A stretch of DNA of 64,000 nucleotides from Mortierella alpina. Lineage: Eukaryota > Mortierellomycota > Mortierellomycetes > Mortierellales > Mortierellaceae. This document shows positions 59,754-64,000 of the stretch, one piece after another (position 1 is the first letter of the stretch; each line of letters starts with the position of its first letter). Under the pieces are notes generated by a model, which made no database searches, was not told the DNA's origin, and saw only the letters and a list, made by a program, of their open reading frames with translations. Where the stretch lies: NCBI GenBank assembly GCA_029449245.1, contig JANATF010000004.1, positions 310,001 to 374,000 of the forward strand, in the 5' to 3' direction. A program made the translations under genes and the position numbers.

Positions 59754-61292
59754 ATGCCCAACGTACAGTCGAAAATATCCAGCACTTGGAGGATGATACC
59801 CGCCAAGTATGTCAACAGGATGTCGCTTGAGGTGCAGAGGACATTTCTTGTTGCCCTCTCGTTGCTCAAAACCCATCGTCGCAAGGCCGTCCTACTTTCC
59901 CTTGGACCTGCCACTATCCTCAAATTCATCACCGTCCTCTTGCCCATCATTAAACTGTTACCGCCCACAATCAAAGCCATACGGACCTTGGGATATTTTA
60001 CACAATCGAGGGATAACAACAGCAGGAACAGCAATAGCGGCAACGCACTGGCGAACAGGGACGCCAATGCAGCAGCTTCAGCTGATGGACTGGGGATGAG
60101 CATGGATGAGTTGAGCGAAATTCTATGGACACCGGCGGAGGACTCGTACTGGGAGCGAGTTAATGCGATGGTGTCCCGGTTTGGTTTATGCAAGACCCTT
60201 GGGATCTCGCTTGCGGGCGTCAGGCCAGGAAGGGTTGAGGTCATCATGCCCTTCAGAGCCGAGGTGTCTGGCGAAGGAGGAGCCTTTCATGGTAAGTCGA
60301 GATGGAGGCTCACGGGCTTGCAATTGATGTCGGCGAGGATAGACTATGATGGTCGTTGCACGGAATGGTGACACTAACCACGTTTTTCTTTTCACCACCG
60401 AATTTACACAGCGAGTTTGCTCCCAACACTGATCGCGCTCACCAGCCAATTGACGGGAATGACTCTTCTACCACGACACTTCACACTAAAGCCGATCGAC
60501 TTTAAGTGCAACATCCTCTCGGACTGCGGCCCTTCGACATTCCTTCTGGTGTCGCGGGGAGCCGTTGTCGTCAGAGGCGACCACAGCATTACAGTCAAAG
60601 TCGAGATCTTGAAGGCTAGCGGTGTCGTCTCTGGATCAAGCGAGGTGGTGACCTCGCCCTCCATCGCATCTGCCACATCATTCTTCTCATGGAAAAGCTG
60701 GGCTGGATCAGCATCTTCGTCAACACCCATGTCGCCCTCTGCCGATGGCGCTAACGTCTTGGTCCCAGGCACCGGGATAGAACGAAGAAAGTTTGTCGTC
60801 TGTGCCTCTGGGATGCAGACGAGTGTCGTGGTGCGTGCTGACACGGATCCTAACAACGAAGAGGAGAACGAGATGATGCGGTTACGAAAGGAGCGAGAGC
60901 GCAGATTGGAGCGGTTATCGTCCTCGAGATCGTCGTCGTTCTCAGCAGTGGACATGGCGGATGAATCGATCATATTAGGCGACAGCTTTCATCTGAGGCC
61001 ATCCTCACCGCTGGCTGCGACACCCAAAGAACAATATATCCACTCAACCGACAGCAGGTCTCTTGACCTTACAACACCATCTTTGCAGGAACCGGTTCAT
61101 AGCCATGCATCATCCACTATCACGACAACGACAGCAAACACGACTTTTGCAACCAATTCAACATCCACTATCAAGGCGGTGCCACTTAGCTACGCTTCCG
61201 CAGTGCGTCTGGGCGTCGAGCTACATGAACCTCTTCACCAACAGCATCAATACGACGAGACAAGCGATACAGAAGCATGGCAGGGACACTGA
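59754..61292 (+). CDS. hotdog-fold (thioesterase-like) domain protein with disordered tail
   Basis: Exons 59754-60291 and 60412-61292 give 472 residues. A hydrophobic stretch near residues 53-76 (ATILKFITVLLPIIKLLPP) may be a membrane anchor. Residues about 155-260 resemble PaaI/4HBT-type hotdog thioesterases: GRVEVIMPFRAEV, then GGAFHGASLLPTLIAL at the exon junction (compare the family's G-x-x-HGG-x-x-x-x-L), then FTLKPIDFKCNILSD and FLLVSRGAVVVRGDHSITVKVEIL. The second His-adjacent Gly is replaced (HGA rather than HGG), so activity is uncertain. The C-terminal 200 residues are Ser/Thr-rich with a short Arg/Glu-rich coil (RLRKERERRLERL). Domain call by pattern only. Confidence 0.6.
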
Positions 61293-61442
61293 CTGCCGTA
61301 TTCATTTCAGCAGACAACTGTATAAAAGCACATTGGGGCCGGGGAAAAGAAAACGCTTGTTTGATGGTGATGTTTTAATTCGGGTTTTGTGGTTTGGATA
61401 CAAAAGTTCAAGAGGACCAAAGGACACGGAAACCGAACGAAT

Positions 61443-62882
61443 TTAAGAGCGGGGCTTCTCCTTCTTCTCCTTCCAGAGAGCCAAGAGGGAGACACCGGAG
61501 ACCTTGACGACCTTGAAACGGACACCGGGCAAATCTCCGACGGCGTGGCCGGAACGACCGAAACCGGCGATGAGGACCTCGTCGTTCTCATCGACAAAGT
61601 TCAAACAACCATCGTTGGGGACGAAGGCGGTGATCTTCTTGCCGTTCTTGATGAGCTGGACACGGACACACTTACGAATGGCAGAGTTAGGCTGCTTGGC
61701 CTCAACACCGCTATTGTAGGGGAAGAAAGTTTAAGGAGGATAGTATTAGTATGAGTTGGGTTCTGCGGCTAGGACATATGAGGTGTGAGGTAGTCGAGTC
61801 CAGTTGTGCAGGCGGTGGAGCTCCTTGTGGTTGTAGGTCCAGGTAGCGAAGCTGTTGCTGAGAAGCATGATGGCTGCTGCAGGTCGTGGACTCGTTGGGT
61901 CAAAAGTCCGTGCTGCGAATGGTGTTCCTGAAGGGTTGTTGGTTGGACATGAAGAGGTTCCTCGCAAATCTCATTTCTGTCCAAGAGGCTGATCCAACTA
62001 ATCGTCACTCGGTTCTACTATTCCACTTTATGCATCCCACACAAGTGCTGGTGAGGTGTTCATTCGTTCCAAGTTTGCAGTCTTGCAGTCCATCCTGCTC
62101 CATCATGATGAAAAAAGTCGCTTGCCGCAGCTCGTCCGAGTCTCCCGTTTTGTGCGTTCTTTGTGATAGTGGGCCTGTCATAACACGTACATCTTCTCGA
62201 GAACGATGCCCTTGGCGTGGGAGGAGCCTCCGAAGGGAGAGTAACGGAAAGCAGTTCCGAGGGCCTGCTTCTTGTAGTGCTTGTCGGCCCAGCGGTTCTC
62301 ACGGCGAGTGGTGCGGAGCTTGCGAGCGGCCTGAAGACCTCTTGGTTTTCCTTTACCTGTTGGTTCACGACAGAAAAGAGAGAAAAAGAGTGAGTCTTCA
62401 GTGTCTCCAGTTTTCTCGAGATCGATTAAAGATTCCCAAAGGTCGAAGTAAGATTGGCCGGTGCTGTGGTGTGAGGTTGCTGAATGCATGTTGAATGACG
62501 CGGGTATGAAATCAACTGGGTTCCAAGGATCCAGATCGACAACTGGTCCTTGATCAAACGTTCGTAATGGATCTCAGTGAGAGGTGTCCTGTGCCGAGTG
62601 TGATTCCTGGCTGCTGGTGGAAGATGTCATGGGCACTGCACAGGTTGGATTCGAGCCATCACAGCTCCTCTGGCTGGCTCTTTTCCAGATCCACTGAAAT
62701 ATTTTTTTTTCTGATTCCTCGAGATATCGACTATGGCTCCATGGATCGCTGAGAGCGGGTGCAAAGGCTAGGGCTGGCTGTGATCGATGGATGCCTGCCA
62801 TGGGTCGCATGCAGTGGTGTGCAATCGATGGATGGCTCCGTGTGCGCGGTGGATGTGATTGGCTGTGAGGGCCATTACCCAT
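61443..62882 (-). CDS. RPS23: 40S ribosomal protein S23 (uS12)
   Basis: Sits near the decoding centre of the small ribosomal subunit. Exons 62882-62879, 62356-62191 and 61710-61443 give 145 residues, the same length as yeast Rps23. Exon 1 is only ATGG, so Met-Gly is split by a 522-base intron. The protein contains [39 protein letters not shown], the invariant [10 protein letters not shown] loop with Pro64 (the residue hydroxylated in yeast) and [21 protein letters not shown]. Both introns are long for this window, as is common in ribosomal protein genes. I looked for C/D-box signatures in them and saw only imperfect ones. Confidence 0.96.
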
Positions 62883-63554
62883 TTTGATTGAGAATAGTTA
62901 AGAGAAGGAAACCGCAACACTCCCCACGGCCACCTAACTATAAGCTCGGCATCCTGTCACGTGCATCCCGCCATCCTGGCTTGCAAGTCCTTCCACACGA
63001 GCACCAACCAACACGCATCCCCCGACACGCGCGTGTCACCCACTCTGCCTGCGGCCCTCTGTGTCTTTTGTGACAGACAGCGCGCGAACACTGTTGCTCG
63101 AAGGAGCCGGCTCTTCGTCGACTGCCGTCTGTAATCACATGCCGGCCGCTCGCTTGACACACTTCGTTATGCTTCAAGAGCAGAACACTAAAAGAAAGAA
63201 GAAAAGGGAGAGAAAAGATGAGAGCGACGATCGCGATCGGCCGGATCGTTGCCTGTGCGTGCGTAATAGCCCGCCCCTCCAAAGTCCCTTGTTCCGACGC
63301 ATCCGCATAATGTCGACGCCCTCGATGACGGTGGATGGTCGTCAGTAGTCTAGTGGGTATGATGTGGTCAAGCGCTGTCTCACTAAAGCGCACCTCTGTG
63401 GCCTTTGAGACTGAGTTTGTGTTTCTTCTGTTCGGCCAGCTTTTTCCTCAATCACTTTTCCTCATCCTCCGCTCTCCATTCGAACTTCCTTCCGTCGCCA
63501 CCTGCATCCACACAGAATTCAAAAAAAGAGCAACCCACCAAAGCATTGTGAATC
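62883..63554. promoter_or_regulatory. divergent promoter region of RPS23 and the oxidoreductase gene
   Basis: 672 bases between two outward-facing start codons. Nothing coding. No TATA box is obvious; C/T-rich tracts lie on both sides (near 63450-63510 on the plus strand). Confidence 0.4.
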
Positions 63555-64000
63555 ATGAACAGCAACAGCAGCTCCAGTTCAAACACAACCCGCGTCGTCG
63601 TTCTAGGAGGGTCTTACGGCGGAGTCGCATGCATCAATAAATTACTGCAGAGGCTGCCAAAGGACTCTTGCGTTACCATCACCCTTGTGGAAAGGTAATA
63701 AACGACCTCTTTGGCTAAACCCCCATCCGCTTCGCTGGGCCAGGCTGCTTACTAATAGCACTCCTCCCATTACTGTGTACTCTGCGTCGCACAATAGTCG
63801 AGATGCTCGGTACCACTGCATTGCTTCGTACCGTGCACTGGTCCAGAAGGACTTTGCCAAGAACCTTTGGATCCCCTACACAAATCTTTTTCCAGCAGGA
63901 TCCCCTCACAAGATTGTCCGAGCAACGGTTGAGCACGTCCTTCATGACCATGTCCTGGTGGCGCCCACAGAAGACCCGTCCTCAGATGTATCAGAGCCTC
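63555..64000 (+). CDS. AIF/NDH-2-type FAD-dependent oxidoreductase, 5' part
   Basis: The gene runs off the right edge. Exon 1 is 63555-63694 and exon 2 starts at 63798, joined in phase. After a Ser/Asn-rich start (MNSNSSSSSNTT) comes the FAD-binding Rossmann motif VVVLGGSYGGVACINKL, a GxGxxG-like signature, followed at the exon junction by ITLVERRDARYHCIASYRALV. That block recurs in AIFM2/FSP1-like and type II NADH dehydrogenase-like proteins. LWIPYTNLFP follows. The catalytic and NAD-binding parts lie outside the window, so substrate and location cannot be decided. Confidence 0.75.

Noticed and set aside
62192-62878. Possible C/D-box snoRNA in RPS23 intron 1
   Set aside because: A TGTGATGG and a CTGA occur about 95 bases apart on the sense strand, but the C box is imperfect and no terminal stem is visible.

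Overview
The window is nuclear DNA of a fungus. Genes are interrupted by many short GT-AG introns, usually about 90-140 bases, and the gene set is eukaryotic: VPS4, SF3b subunit 3, RPS23, ARF6, a DHX29-like helicase and a septin-like GTPase. Gene content, Glu/Gln/Ser-rich proteins and abundant CT/GA microsatellites suggest an early-diverging lineage, most likely Mortierellomycota. The lineage is an inference from gene style, not a search result. All gene models were spliced by hand; every multi-exon model keeps its reading frame across all junctions.

Layout: mitochondrial Mn-superoxide dismutase (1769-3084, +). Then an accessory block, about 3540-10590, holding a six-exon minus-strand gene (8921-3706) that encodes one 1549-residue protein: an N-terminal XPG/FEN1-type nuclease, a Lys-rich linker, and a complete C-terminal Fanzor/TnpB-type RuvC nuclease with zinc ribbon. 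The block also has a 90-bp tandem repeat before the gene, a fragment carrying a ubiquitin-protease Cys box, and GCTCGCTC-rich sequence at both edges. It is the strongest candidate for an undescribed system.

Next come a Ctr copper transporter (10783-11892, +), a glycerol-3-phosphate acyltransferase (15497-12269, -), a gene-poor stretch (15.5-18.4 kb), a four-helix membrane protein with a long tail (18422-20894, +), an unknown 995-residue protein (21381-24545, +), a repeat array (24.68-25.41 kb), and an Hv1-type proton channel (26429-27362, +) converging with the exosome cofactor MPP6 (28255-27405, -). MPP6 shares a 202-bp divergent promoter with a SPOUT1-type methyltransferase (28458-29980, +). 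A DHX29/YLR419W-like helicase (30193-35500, +) converges with an ankyrin protein (39415-35715, -).

The right third has ARF6 (42601-40615, -), a septin-like GTPase (44701-42958, -), VPS4 (47203-45289, -), a second inverted array of the same repeat family (47.64-48.79 kb), SF3b subunit 3 (49381-53794, +), an MFS transporter (56071-54190, -), a gene-poor region with one weak gene model (57.2-57.8 kb), a hotdog-fold protein (59754-61292, +), RPS23 (62882-61443, -), and the 5' end of an AIF/NDH-2-type oxidoreductase (63555 to the window edge, +).

Most genes are housekeeping: RNA processing (MPP6, SPOUT1, SF3b3, DHX29-like), membrane traffic and cytoskeleton (ARF6, VPS4, septin-like), lipid synthesis, metal and proton transport. 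The Fanzor block and the two satellite-like arrays stand out as accessory DNA. I found no rRNA, convincing tRNA, or CRISPR array.
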